In this document: positions 8,366-14,850 of the stretch, piece by piece
Layout of the letters: the number at the start of each line of letters is the position of its first letter
Numbering within the stretch: the first letter of the stretch is position 1
NCBI RefSeq assembly: GCF_018326265.1
Contig: NZ_AP023360.1
Location: 3,153,501-3,217,500 of the forward strand
DNA length: 64,000 bases
Source: Catellatospora sp. IY07-71
GTDB taxonomy: Bacteria > Actinomycetota > Actinomycetes > Mycobacteriales > Micromonosporaceae
Direction: 5' to 3'
Translations under genes and position numbers: made by a program
The notes under the pieces: generated by a model
Database searches by the model: none
Told to the model about the DNA's origin: nothing
Seen by the model: the letters and a program-made list of their open reading frames with translations, nothing else

Positions 8366-8854
8366 GTGTTCTGGCTGTGGTGCGTACGGCTCTGCGTCCT
8401 CGGACTGGGCTGGCACGCGGGTCTGCTGATCTACGGCTTCATCCCGCCCGCCGGGCCGATGCCGGAATGGCTCGTGCTCTGCTCGGTGGTCGCCGTCCTC
8501 TGCGCGGTCGTCCCGTGGCGGAACATCGTCTTCGACCAGCAGGCGCGCAAGCTGTGGCGGGCCCGGCCGCGCTGGTGGCCGTGGAGCGTGCTGGGCGCCG
8601 TGCTGCCCGCACTGGTCGCCGTGGCCGCGTCGGCCACCCGCCTCGTGCCCGCCGACACCGGCGGCGAGCGTGGCATCGCGGCGGTGTCGATCCTCGTGTT
8701 TGGCCTGTCACTGCCGGTCTATGCGGCCTGCCACCGGGCCGCGCACGGCGACCGGCAGACTGGGCCGGTGCCGGTGCCGGTGCCCAGGTCGGTGCGCCGC
8801 GCCCGCGAACGGGCGGCGCGACGTGGAGGCACCTCAGGAGCGGCCCGGCGCTGA
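8366..8854 (+). CDS. Small membrane protein, paralogue 1
   Basis: 162 residues starting with GTG. Four hydrophobic helices: FWLWCVRLCVLGLGWHAGLL, EWLVLCSVVAVLCAVVP, VLGAVLPALVAVAASA and IAAVSILVFGLSLPVYAACH, then an Arg-rich cytoplasmic tail. Between helices 2 and 3 lies a strongly basic, Trp-rich loop (LWRARPRWWPWS). The next gene shares the N-terminal YWLWCVRL-type start, the same loop and the FGLSLPVY end, so these are tandem duplicates. Choosing the GTG at 8366 aligns both paralogues at their first residue and fits the leaderless spacing. Function unknown. Confidence 0.7.
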   Translation: MFWLWCVRLCVLGLGWHAGLLIYGFIPPAGPMPEWLVLCSVVAVLCAVVPWRNIVFDQQARKLWRARPRWWPWSVLGAVLPALVAVAASATRLVPADTGGERGIAAVSILVFGLSLPVYAACHRAAHGDRQTGPVPVPVPRSVRRARERAARRGGTSGAARR

Positions 8855-8887
8855 CGGCTTCGGGGCGCGCGGCGAGCGTCTGCTTCG

Positions 8888-8893
8888 TACCCT
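8888..8893 (+). promoter_or_regulatory. -10 box for a leaderless start
   Basis: TACCCT, again exactly 6 nt before the GTG at 8900. The flanking bases match those of the upstream paralogue, so the promoter was duplicated with the gene. Confidence 0.55.
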
Positions 8894-8899
8894 GTCGGC

Positions 8900-9331
8900 G
8901 TGTACTGGCTCTGGTGCGTGCGGCTCAGCCTGCTCATCCTCGCGTGGGACGCGGGTCTGCTGATCCACGGCTTGACGCCCGCGTCCCGGCCGCTCCCGCC
9001 CCAGCTCACGACCGCCACCGCGTTCAGCGTCATCGGGGCGGTCGGCATGTACGCGGCGATCGTCGGCTACTACAAGGTGCGGGTGCTGTGGCGCGCGCGC
9101 CCGCGATGGTGGCCGTGGAGCCCGGCGGCCGTCGTACTGCTGAGCCTGGTAACGATGGTCATGGCGGGCTCGGGGCACCCCGACCTGAACGACACCGCCG
9201 GAGAGCCCGGTGCGGCGATGCTGTCCATCATCGGGTTCGGCCTGTCCCTGCCGGTCTACCTGGCGTGTTCCCGCGTCGACCGGCGCATCCGGCCGCCAGC
9301 CCGGGTCGCCCGGACGAAGAAGGTGCACTGA
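8900..9331 (+). CDS. Small membrane protein, paralogue 2
   Basis: 143 residues, GTG start, four hydrophobic helices in the same arrangement as the preceding gene and the same basic loop (LWRARPRWWPWSP). The C-terminal tail is basic but shorter. The last 76 bp overlap the 3' end of a leftward small gene. The helix sequences have drifted more than the loop and both ends, suggesting the conserved parts matter. Function unknown. Confidence 0.7.
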   Translation: MYWLWCVRLSLLILAWDAGLLIHGLTPASRPLPPQLTTATAFSVIGAVGMYAAIVGYYKVRVLWRARPRWWPWSPAAVVLLSLVTMVMAGSGHPDLNDTAGEPGAAMLSIIGFGLSLPVYLACSRVDRRIRPPARVARTKKVH

Positions 9332-9489
9332 TCACTTTCAGCACCGGCCGGTGGGTCGATCTGGGACACACCTCGCTGGCAGAAATTGACGCTCCACGTC
9401 GGGAACTGCTGTTGCACGTCCTTGACAAGCAAGCTCGCCACCTGGTCCGGGATGGCATCGCGCTGGTTCTGGTCGAGTAGCGTGGTCAT
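9256..9489 (-). CDS. Small hypothetical protein beside the XRE locus
   Basis: 77 residues (MTTLLDQNQRDAIPDQVASLL at the start, rich in Gln, Asn and Asp) from a stretch of lower GC than its surroundings. A strong GGAGGT lies 4-5 nt before the ATG. The first 50 residues look like a real soluble domain (VQQQFPTWSVNFC, CTFFVRATRA); the last 25 are Arg-rich and overlap the convergent membrane-protein gene, so the true C-terminus may have been lost or replaced. No family recognised. Confidence 0.55.
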   Translation of the reverse strand: MTTLLDQNQRDAIPDQVASLLVKDVQQQFPTWSVNFCQRGVSQIDPPAGAESDQCTFFVRATRAGGRMRRSTREHAR

Positions 9490-9564
9490 CTGACCTCCAC
9501 TGGTAGTGAGTGGTGGGCGGAGGGCGGCCGACGTTGCGAGCGGCAGCCTGTCCTCCGCGACTGT

Positions 9565-9786
9565 CTATGTGGTTGATCGATGGTGCCGAGGTCGCCGAGG
9601 CAGCGCGCCCAGACGCCAGAAGGCGGCGTGGGCGAGGATCCTGGACGGGCAAGGCGTGATCTCGCCGCAGTTGGCGCACACGCCCGTGAACGGGACATTG
9701 TCGAGATGCTGCTCAATGAGTGCCTGGGCGGCGGCCGTGGTCTCCGGCAGCCGAACGACACCACGGGCGAGGACGCTTATGGTCAC
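9565..9786 (-). CDS. Small Cys-motif (zinc-ribbon-like) protein
   Basis: 73 residues from a GTG preceded by GGAGAC. An N-terminal helix (TAAAQALIEQHLDN) leads to FTGVCANCGEITPCPSRILAHAAFWRLG: the CxxC plus downstream Cys resembles a small metal-binding ribbon. Such tiny proteins often sit beside XRE regulators in Streptomyces and Micromonosporaceae (from general knowledge). The start overlaps the stop of the gene before it (GTGA), so the two are translationally coupled. An earlier in-frame Met at 9888 lies inside that gene and was rejected. Confidence 0.65.
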   Translation of the reverse strand: MTISVLARGVVRLPETTAAAQALIEQHLDNVPFTGVCANCGEITPCPSRILAHAAFWRLGALPRRPRHHRSTT

Positions 9787-9968
9787 GGAGTCTCCGCTTC
9801 TGCAGATGTCAGTACTCGTTCGGCCCAGAGCCGGGTGGTACAGGGATGCGGAACGCAAATCCCGAACTGGGCGCAACCCGAGCACCATCCCTCTTCGGTC
9901 GATGTGTGGGATCCGGCCGCGGTCTGGGCGGCTGGAACCAGCGCAATGAGATCGTCGGTGCGGGTCAT
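9783..9968 (-). CDS. Tiny Cys-rich protein, coupled to next gene
   Basis: 61 residues: MTRTDDLIALVPAAQTA, then WCSGCAQFGICVPHPCTTRLWAERVL. The Cys pattern (CxxC, C, C) mirrors that of the following 73-residue protein, so the pair may be diverged paralogues or subunits. Its stop overlaps the next start by 4 bp. It is transcribed away from the XRE regulator across a 170-bp gap. Function unknown. Confidence 0.6.
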   Translation of the reverse strand: MTRTDDLIALVPAAQTAAGSHTSTEEGWCSGCAQFGICVPHPCTTRLWAERVLTSAEAETP

Positions 9969-9986
9969 GCCGACTCCTCGCGATCG

Positions 9987-10015
9987 TTGATCTGGCTCAA
10001 TGTCACGCCTAGGCT
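9987..10015 (+). promoter_or_regulatory. Promoter of the XRE/TPR regulator
   Basis: TTGATC (9987-9992) and TAGGCT (10010-10015) are separated by 17 bp, a good vegetative promoter facing the regulator and giving a leader of about 115 nt. Confidence 0.65.
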
Positions 10016-10109
10016 TTTCTGGACACGAACGGGAGGGATCGGCATCACCTCCCGCCCGTGCCGTGTGAACAGCGTCGCCCGAATCTCGGGCGGGCTGAAG
10101 GTGGGCGGC

Positions 10110-10131
10110 GTTAGCCGCTGCGTTTGCTAAC
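10110..10131 (+). promoter_or_regulatory. Inverted repeat before the XRE gene
   Basis: GTTAGC and GCTAAC are separated by 10 bp and end 7 bp before the ATG at 10139. It may be an operator for autoregulation or may control translation; no Shine-Dalgarno sequence is visible here. Confidence 0.4.
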
Positions 10132-10138
10132 AGATCGG

Positions 10139-11188
10139 ATGCCGCCGATGAGTAGCGCAGGTCGGGAGCTGCAACGCTGGCGCAAGAGACGTCGGCTGTC
10201 CCTGCGAGCCCTTGCCGAGAAGGTCAACTACAGCTACGTCTATCTGTGGGAGATCGAGAGAGGCGGCAAGCCGGCACTGGCCATGGTGATGGCAGCATGT
10301 GATCGTGCATTGGAAGCAGGCGGGGAGTTGGCCCGCCTTGCTGAAAAGGGCGGGGATGTGAAGCGACGGGAGTTCCTCCAGAGCACGGTTGCCGCACCGC
10401 TGATGCTCCGTGGTGCCCTGAGCGGGCTCAATGATCAGCTCTGGAAGGTCTACGTCGCGGCCTCGGACAAGAGTTCACTGCTTCCGCTGGCCAATGCCCA
10501 GCTCGTGATCACTGACGACGACCTGATGCGTGCTGATGTATTGCAGCTCATCGGGGAGATCTACTTCGACGGCAACCGCTACTCGGACGCGGTGCGCTGC
10601 TACACGGAAGCCGCGACAGCCGCCAGCGGCACGAACGCTGATCACGACCTCTGGGCTTGCGCGCTCATCCGCCACGCCTTCGTCGGCGTCTACGAACGCC
10701 GGTTCGCGGACGCACTGCGCCTGCTGGAACTGGCCGAGGGTGTGGCAGCTCGCGGGGACAGTCAGCTCACGACCTCGCCATGGGTGCAGGTCGTAAAGGC
10801 GCAAGCGCTGGCCGGCCTGGGCGATGCCAGCGGGTGCAGGCGGTCGCTGGACCTGTCCCACGCTCTTGACGGCCGTACGAACAACGGTGGCTGGCTGCGG
10901 TTCGACGGTTCTCGCATTGCCGAGGAGGCCGGGGCCTGTTTCATCCAGCTCGGTCGCCCAGACCAGGCCGAGATCCAGCTTGAACAGGCGCTCGCCGGTC
11001 TCGCTACGTCGTCGAGGCGGCGTGGCGTCGTCTTGGCGGACCTGGCCATGGTCGGCGTCATGCGCAAAGATCGCGAATACGCGCTCCACTACGCCAGCGG
11101 GGCGCTGTCGATCGCGCGAGAGACCGGCTCCGGCCTGCTCACGCGCAAGCTCATGAACATTCAAGCCGAGATGCTGGGGGCATGGTGA
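10139..11188 (+). CDS. XRE-family regulator with TPR-like sensor domain
   Basis: 349 residues. Residues 6-70 are a helix-turn-helix of XRE type (ELQRWRKRRRLSLRALAEKVNYSYVYLWEIERGGK: helix 2 LRALAEKV, recognition helix YSYVYLWEIE). Residues 75-349 are helical repeats of TPR style (ADVLQLIGEIYFDGNRYSDAVRCYTEAAT, AGACFIQLGRPDQAEIQLEQAL), the layout of many actinomycete regulators that sense a peptide or small molecule. Two ATGs (10139 and 10148) are possible; both keep the whole HTH. The next gene starts inside its last codons (ATGGTGA overlap), so they form an operon. Divergent tiny genes complete the locus. Confidence 0.85.
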   Translation: MPPMSSAGRELQRWRKRRRLSLRALAEKVNYSYVYLWEIERGGKPALAMVMAACDRALEAGGELARLAEKGGDVKRREFLQSTVAAPLMLRGALSGLNDQLWKVYVAASDKSSLLPLANAQLVITDDDLMRADVLQLIGEIYFDGNRYSDAVRCYTEAATAASGTNADHDLWACALIRHAFVGVYERRFADALRLLELAEGVAARGDSQLTTSPWVQVVKAQALAGLGDASGCRRSLDLSHALDGRTNNGGWLRFDGSRIAEEAGACFIQLGRPDQAEIQLEQALAGLATSSRRRGVVLADLAMVGVMRKDREYALHYASGALSIARETGSGLLTRKLMNIQAEMLGAW

Positions 11189-11535
11189 CCGGTGGTGAGA
11201 TCTTCCGTGAGGCGTGGATCGCCGGGGTGCGCAAGCACTTCCCGGGCGAGCCGAAAGCGTCCTACATCGTGCCGTGGGAGGGCACGCCCCACTGGGAGCG
11301 CGCCAGCGCCGGGGCCGTATACGAGCAGGTCGCGCTCCTCATCCGGCAGGGCGGCACCGACAAGCTGACGCGAGAGCAGAAAGGGCGCTTCGTCGCCCTC
11401 TGCTGGATCGCCCAGATCTACCACCACATCCCCGACCCGAAGCCCGCCTACGTCGCGAACTGGGAGCAGTTGCCGGACTGGCAGCAGGAGACCGACGCCG
11501 ACATCTTCGAACACATCGCCGCGACCATGGACTGA
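11182..11535 (+). CDS. Two-repeat small protein coupled to the XRE regulator
   Basis: 117 residues. Two copies of one unit are visible: HFPGEPKASYIVPWEGTPHW followed by a VYEQV helix, and HIPDPKPAYVANWEQLPDWQ followed by an IFEHI helix. They are joined by a helix containing REQKGRFVALCWIAQIY. The shared pattern is P-x-P-K-x-x-Y-x-x-x-W-x-x-x-x-x-W. I know similar proteins beside XRE regulators in other actinomycetes but no assigned function. The 7-bp overlap with the regulator gene implies coupled translation and a joint role. Confidence 0.8.
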   Translation: MVTGGEIFREAWIAGVRKHFPGEPKASYIVPWEGTPHWERASAGAVYEQVALLIRQGGTDKLTREQKGRFVALCWIAQIYHHIPDPKPAYVANWEQLPDWQQETDADIFEHIAATMD

Positions 11536-11607
11536 AGCACCGCGCCCGGCACAAGCCGCCTGCTCGTTCGGCGTACCAGTGACACTGCGGGCCGGACACG
11601 CCGATGA

Positions 11608-11628
11608 CGCGGCGCTCGGGGCGCCGCG
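11608..11628. terminator. Hairpin between convergent operons
   Basis: CGCGGCGC and GCGCCGCG form an 8-bp stem with a 5-nt loop, 24 bp before the stop of the leftward membrane-protein gene. Confidence 0.5.
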
Positions 11629-11651
11629 CCATCGGGCTGTCGGGGGCTGCC

Positions 11652-13022
11652 TCAAGCGAAGTCGAACAGCGGCGGGAACACCAGCACGACCGTCCAGGCC
11701 CAGACCGCGTACACGGCCAGGTACCGCGTCTGCCACTGCTCCAGCTTGCCGAACGGCATCCGCCCGCGGATGAAGCCGAGGAACAGCCACGCCGACCAGG
11801 CCAGGTTGGCCAGCAGGATGAGGTTCTCACCCAGGGCCGCGGTCTTGTTGGCGGTGAAGCCGAACCCGGTGATCCGGCCGGTGATCGCGATCAGCACCAG
11901 CACGTCGATGACCAGCGCACTGACCACGAGCGCCAGCTGCAGCTTGTCGAACAGGCCGGGCCTGGCCGCGGGGTTGCGCGCCGACAGGGCGTACAGCAGC
12001 AGCCCCAGCACCACCACGAGCAGCAGGTCGAACACGATGAGCACTTCGCGCTCGACGTCGATGACGCTGGTGGTGAAGGCGACGGCGCCGAGGAACGCCA
12101 GCAGCGTCGCGGTGAACAGCGGCGTGAACACCTTGGTCAGCACGGGCGCCATGTTCTCCACGACGCTCTGCTTGGCCTCGACCAGCCACGCGGCGACCAC
12201 GACCGCGGCGGCCGCGCCGCAGGGCAGCAGCCACTGCGAGATGAACGTCTCCGGGTCGATGCCGATGGCGTTGAACGTCCCGGCGGTGAACGCGGTGAGC
12301 ACCCCGCCGCCGAGCGCGAGCAGCGCGTAGTAGATCAGGAATTCACCGGTGAACCTGATGAAGTCCATCCGGCGCTGCCCGGAGCGCCACTCGCCGCCGA
12401 CGTAGGCGACGCCGACCACCAGCCAGAGCGCGATCGGCAGGTGGATCGCGGCGAGCACCAGCGTGTGCGAATCGCCCGCCATCGGGTACGTGTTGACGGC
12501 GGTCGCGCCGAGCGCGAAGAACGCCGCGAGCAGCCCGATGACCCCGGCGCCGAGCCGGCGCTGCCACGCGAAGTACGCGGCCAGCGGCACCAGCGCGAAC
12601 AGGCTGGCGTTGCGAAGGAAGAAGGAGGCGGCGTCGTCGCTGTCCATGTCGAGGCCGAGCCAGCCGGGCACCTTGATCGCCAGGGCGGCCGCGGCCGCGC
12701 AGGCCACCATGACCGGCAGCTCCCGGCGGCTGCGGGCAGGTGCCTCGGGGTCGTCGCCGGTCAGCACCAGCTGCTTCCACAGCCGGTCGGAGTGCTCCCG
12801 GGCGAACTCGCGGGAAAGCTCGTCGAGGCTGCCCATGCGCTTGACGGCGATGAGGAAGGCCTCGTCGGGGTGCAGGCCGGCCTCGGTGAGGTCGGCGATG
12901 CGGCCGCGCAGGTGGTCCTCGAGTTCCTCGGCGTCGGCCTGGTGCATCGAGTGGCGGCGGCGCACGTACGCGCGCCACTCGGCGATCTGGGTCTCCAGGT
13001 CGTTGTTGCTGTCGACGGTCAT
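11652..13022 (-). CDS. Permease-prefix-domain membrane protein
   Basis: 456 residues. The N-terminal 85 residues (LETQIAEWRAYVRRRH, EELEDHLRGRIADLTEAGLHPDEAFLIAVKRMGSL) match the cytoplasmic domain called permease prefix domain 1, typical of proteins encoded next to PadR regulators. The rest holds about ten hydrophobic helices with short loops. There is no ABC ATPase nearby. The ATG at 13022 lies 5 bp after the PadR stop; a longer frame reaching into the PadR gene is Arg/Pro-rich and rejected. It is likely controlled by, and co-transcribed with, that PadR; substrate unknown. Confidence 0.8.
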   Translation of the reverse strand: MTVDSNNDLETQIAEWRAYVRRRHSMHQADAEELEDHLRGRIADLTEAGLHPDEAFLIAVKRMGSLDELSREFAREHSDRLWKQLVLTGDDPEAPARSRRELPVMVACAAAAALAIKVPGWLGLDMDSDDAASFFLRNASLFALVPLAAYFAWQRRLGAGVIGLLAAFFALGATAVNTYPMAGDSHTLVLAAIHLPIALWLVVGVAYVGGEWRSGQRRMDFIRFTGEFLIYYALLALGGGVLTAFTAGTFNAIGIDPETFISQWLLPCGAAAAVVVAAWLVEAKQSVVENMAPVLTKVFTPLFTATLLAFLGAVAFTTSVIDVEREVLIVFDLLLVVVLGLLLYALSARNPAARPGLFDKLQLALVVSALVIDVLVLIAITGRITGFGFTANKTAALGENLILLANLAWSAWLFLGFIRGRMPFGKLEQWQTRYLAVYAVWAWTVVLVFPPLFDFA

Positions 13023-13027
13023 GCCGA

Positions 13028-13393
13028 TCACGCCCCGGCCGGTGCGATGAGCGGCAGCGGCATGGGCGCGGCGTTCCACACCCCGCGCAGGGTGTCGACG
13101 ACCGCGGCCCACTGGCGGCGCTGCTCGGTCAGCTCGGCGCGGCCCAGGTCGGTGATGCGGTAGTACTTGCGGCGGCGCTCGCCGGCCGGGCTCTGCCAGT
13201 GGGACTCGACGTAGCCGAGCCGCTCCAGCCGGTGCAGCAGGGGGTAGAGCAGGCCGTCGGTCCATTCGAGATGGCCGCCGGACAGGTCGTTGACCTGTTT
13301 GAGGATCGCGTAGCCGTAGCTCTCGCCCTCGGCGAGGATGCCGAGGACGAGGGGGGTCGCCGAGGCCGCGACGAGATCTTTCGTGATGTGCAC
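13028..13393 (-). CDS. PadR-family transcriptional regulator
   Basis: 121 residues from a GTG. The complete PadR winged helix is visible: TPLVLGILAEGESYGYAI, then LEWTDGLLYPLLHRLERLGYV with the YP.LHRLE signature, then ESHWQSPAGERRRKYYRITDLGR as the wing, and a C-terminal dimerisation helix (RQQWAAVVDTLRGVWN-like). It heads a two-gene operon with the membrane protein 5 bp downstream. A long palindrome 17 bp upstream (13410-13441) is the obvious operator. It is the same gene pairing as the PadR locus at 376-1986, but the proteins are not close copies. Confidence 0.9.
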   Translation of the reverse strand: MHITKDLVAASATPLVLGILAEGESYGYAILKQVNDLSGGHLEWTDGLLYPLLHRLERLGYVESHWQSPAGERRRKYYRITDLGRAELTEQRRQWAAVVDTLRGVWNAAPMPLPLIAPAGA

Positions 13394-13409
13394 GAGGGAT
13401 ACCGCCTAT

Positions 13410-13441
13410 ACCTAGAACTGCTATGTATGGTAGTTCTAGGT
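13410..13441 (-). promoter_or_regulatory. PadR operator palindrome
   Basis: ACCTAGAACT and AGTTCTAGGT are perfect 10-bp arms separated by 12 bp, in a locally AT-rich stretch 17 bp before the PadR start. The symmetric CTAG-containing arms recall the TATCTA/TAGATA repeat before the other PadR gene. Confidence 0.7.
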
Positions 13442-13512
13442 GTCAGCCGAGCGCAACGCCCTGACCTGTGAAGATCTGGTGGAGGGGCGGCCGCTGTCGG
13501 AAACTGTTCGGG

Positions 13513-13531
13513 CAAGATCGACGTGATCTTG
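13513..13531. repeat. CAAGATC/GATCTTG extragenic palindrome
   Basis: CAAGATC-GACGT-GATCTTG is a perfect 7-bp inverted repeat between the PadR operator and the TPR gene. I associate similar palindromes with multi-copy extragenic elements in Micromonosporaceae; only one copy was noticed in this window. Confidence 0.4.
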
Positions 13532-13562
13532 GCGGGGTGGCGCGGGGTGCGGGTGCGGGATC

Positions 13563-14702
13563 ATGGTGTGCGAGGCTGGGGGCGTGGGGCAGGATCCGTT
13601 AAGCCAGGCGCAGCAGCTCGCGGCCGCCGGTGACCATGAGGGTGCGCTCGGGCTCGCGCGTGAGCTGGAAGCGCAGTACGCCGCGCAGGGCGACGACGGA
13701 GCGAACCTGCTGCTCTGGGTGCGGCTGAGCATGGCGCGGTGGCTGGCGGTGCAGGAGCGGCCGGACCGGCAGGCGGCGCTGGCCGTGCTCGACGCGGCCG
13801 AGCAGACCTGGCGATCGGCGGCCGTGCAGGGCTCGGAGATGGTGCACCTGCTCGGCGCCGAGCTGATGTCGCTGCGCAGCTTCGTGCTGCGCCAGCTCGG
13901 GTACGCCGCCGAGAGCCTCGCCGCGGGGGAGCAGGCCCTCGCCTTCTTCACCGAGCTGGAGCAGGACGCGCCCGAGATGCTGTCCGCGGTGGGGCGGGTG
14001 CCGCTGCTGCTCAACCGGGGCGCGGCGCTGGCCGACCTGGGCCGCACCACCGAGTCGCTGGCCCCGCTGGCCCAGGCCCTGGCGGCGCTGCGCGAGGCCG
14101 GGGGCGCCGCCGTGCACCGCGATGTCGAGATCGAACTGCTCGTGCTCCAGGGCACCTCGCTGACGCTGCTGGGCCGCTTCGCCGAGGCCGGCGCGGCCGA
14201 GACCGAGGCGATCGCGCTCGCCCGCAAGGAGTCCGGCCGGTCCGCCCGGCACCTGCTGTCCACCGCGCTGACCAACCACGCCACCACGCTGACCCGCACG
14301 CGGCGGTACGACGAGGCCCTCGGCGCGGTCCGCGAGGCGATGGCGGTGCTGCGCGAGACCGACGGCGAGCCGGTGACCGCCGTGCAGCGGCGCCGCTGGG
14401 GCCTGCCGCTGTCCACCGAGGCCGAGGTCCTGCTCGCGCTGGGCCGCCGCGAGGAGGCCGCCCGCGCCGCCCGCCGGGCCGAACCGGTGCTGCGTGAGTA
14501 CGCCGCCGAGGTGCCGCTGCTGGTCGCAGGTTCGCTGGCCAACGTGTGCCTGCTCATCGGCGAGGCCGAGGACGACAGGGCCTACGCCGACGAGGCGCTG
14601 ACCCGGCTGACCGAGCTGAGCGAACGCTTCCCCGGCCGGTACGAATACTGGTGGCGGCGCGCCCGTGACCTGGTCGGACGGCTGCACGACAAAGCCGGGT
14701 GA
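13563..14702 (+). CDS. Tetratricopeptide-repeat protein
   Basis: 379 residues, entirely helical with Ala/Leu-rich TPR hairpins. Examples are AQQLAAAGDHEGALGLARELEAQYA, VPLLLNRGAALADLGRTTESLAPLAQALAAL, LTNHATTLTRTRRYDEALGAVREAMAVL and EAEVLLALGRREEAARAARRAEPVL. There is no enzymatic domain, signal peptide or DNA-binding motif. It is not closely similar to the three TPR proteins at 31-38 kb, which carry the tight NNIG repeat. The ATG at 13563 and a GTG at 13584 are both possible starts; no strong ribosome site decides. Probably a protein-interaction scaffold; function unknown. Confidence 0.75.
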   Translation: MVCEAGGVGQDPLSQAQQLAAAGDHEGALGLARELEAQYAAQGDDGANLLLWVRLSMARWLAVQERPDRQAALAVLDAAEQTWRSAAVQGSEMVHLLGAELMSLRSFVLRQLGYAAESLAAGEQALAFFTELEQDAPEMLSAVGRVPLLLNRGAALADLGRTTESLAPLAQALAALREAGGAAVHRDVEIELLVLQGTSLTLLGRFAEAGAAETEAIALARKESGRSARHLLSTALTNHATTLTRTRRYDEALGAVREAMAVLRETDGEPVTAVQRRRWGLPLSTEAEVLLALGRREEAARAARRAEPVLREYAAEVPLLVAGSLANVCLLIGEAEDDRAYADEALTRLTELSERFPGRYEYWWRRARDLVGRLHDKAG

Positions 14703-14770
14703 CGGCGAACCTCTCCTCGCTCCGTCTTCCCGGCCGTATTCATTGTATCGGTCGCGCAAGTCGTACAGAT

Positions 14771-14813
14771 CGCCCCGAATGATGATTTTCGGGCGCTGAG
14801 CTGCGTTTAGCCT
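14771..14813 (+). promoter_or_regulatory. Promoter region of the HelD gene
   Basis: A -10-like TAGCCT lies at 14808-14813. Upstream, CGCCCCGAA (14771-14779) and TTCGGGCG (14788-14795) form an inverted repeat with one extra C, a possible operator. I looked for the rifamycin-associated element known before some actinomycete HelR genes and did not see it. Confidence 0.4.
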
Positions 14814-14850
14814 CGTCAAGCCACCCAATCCCACGTCACCGGGGAGCACT

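Noticed and set aside
9338-9764. Two further leftward frames in the XRE locus (9338-9679 and 9486-9764)
   Set aside because: They overlap the better supported small genes, lack ribosome sites and are rich in Arg, Pro and His as shadow frames are.
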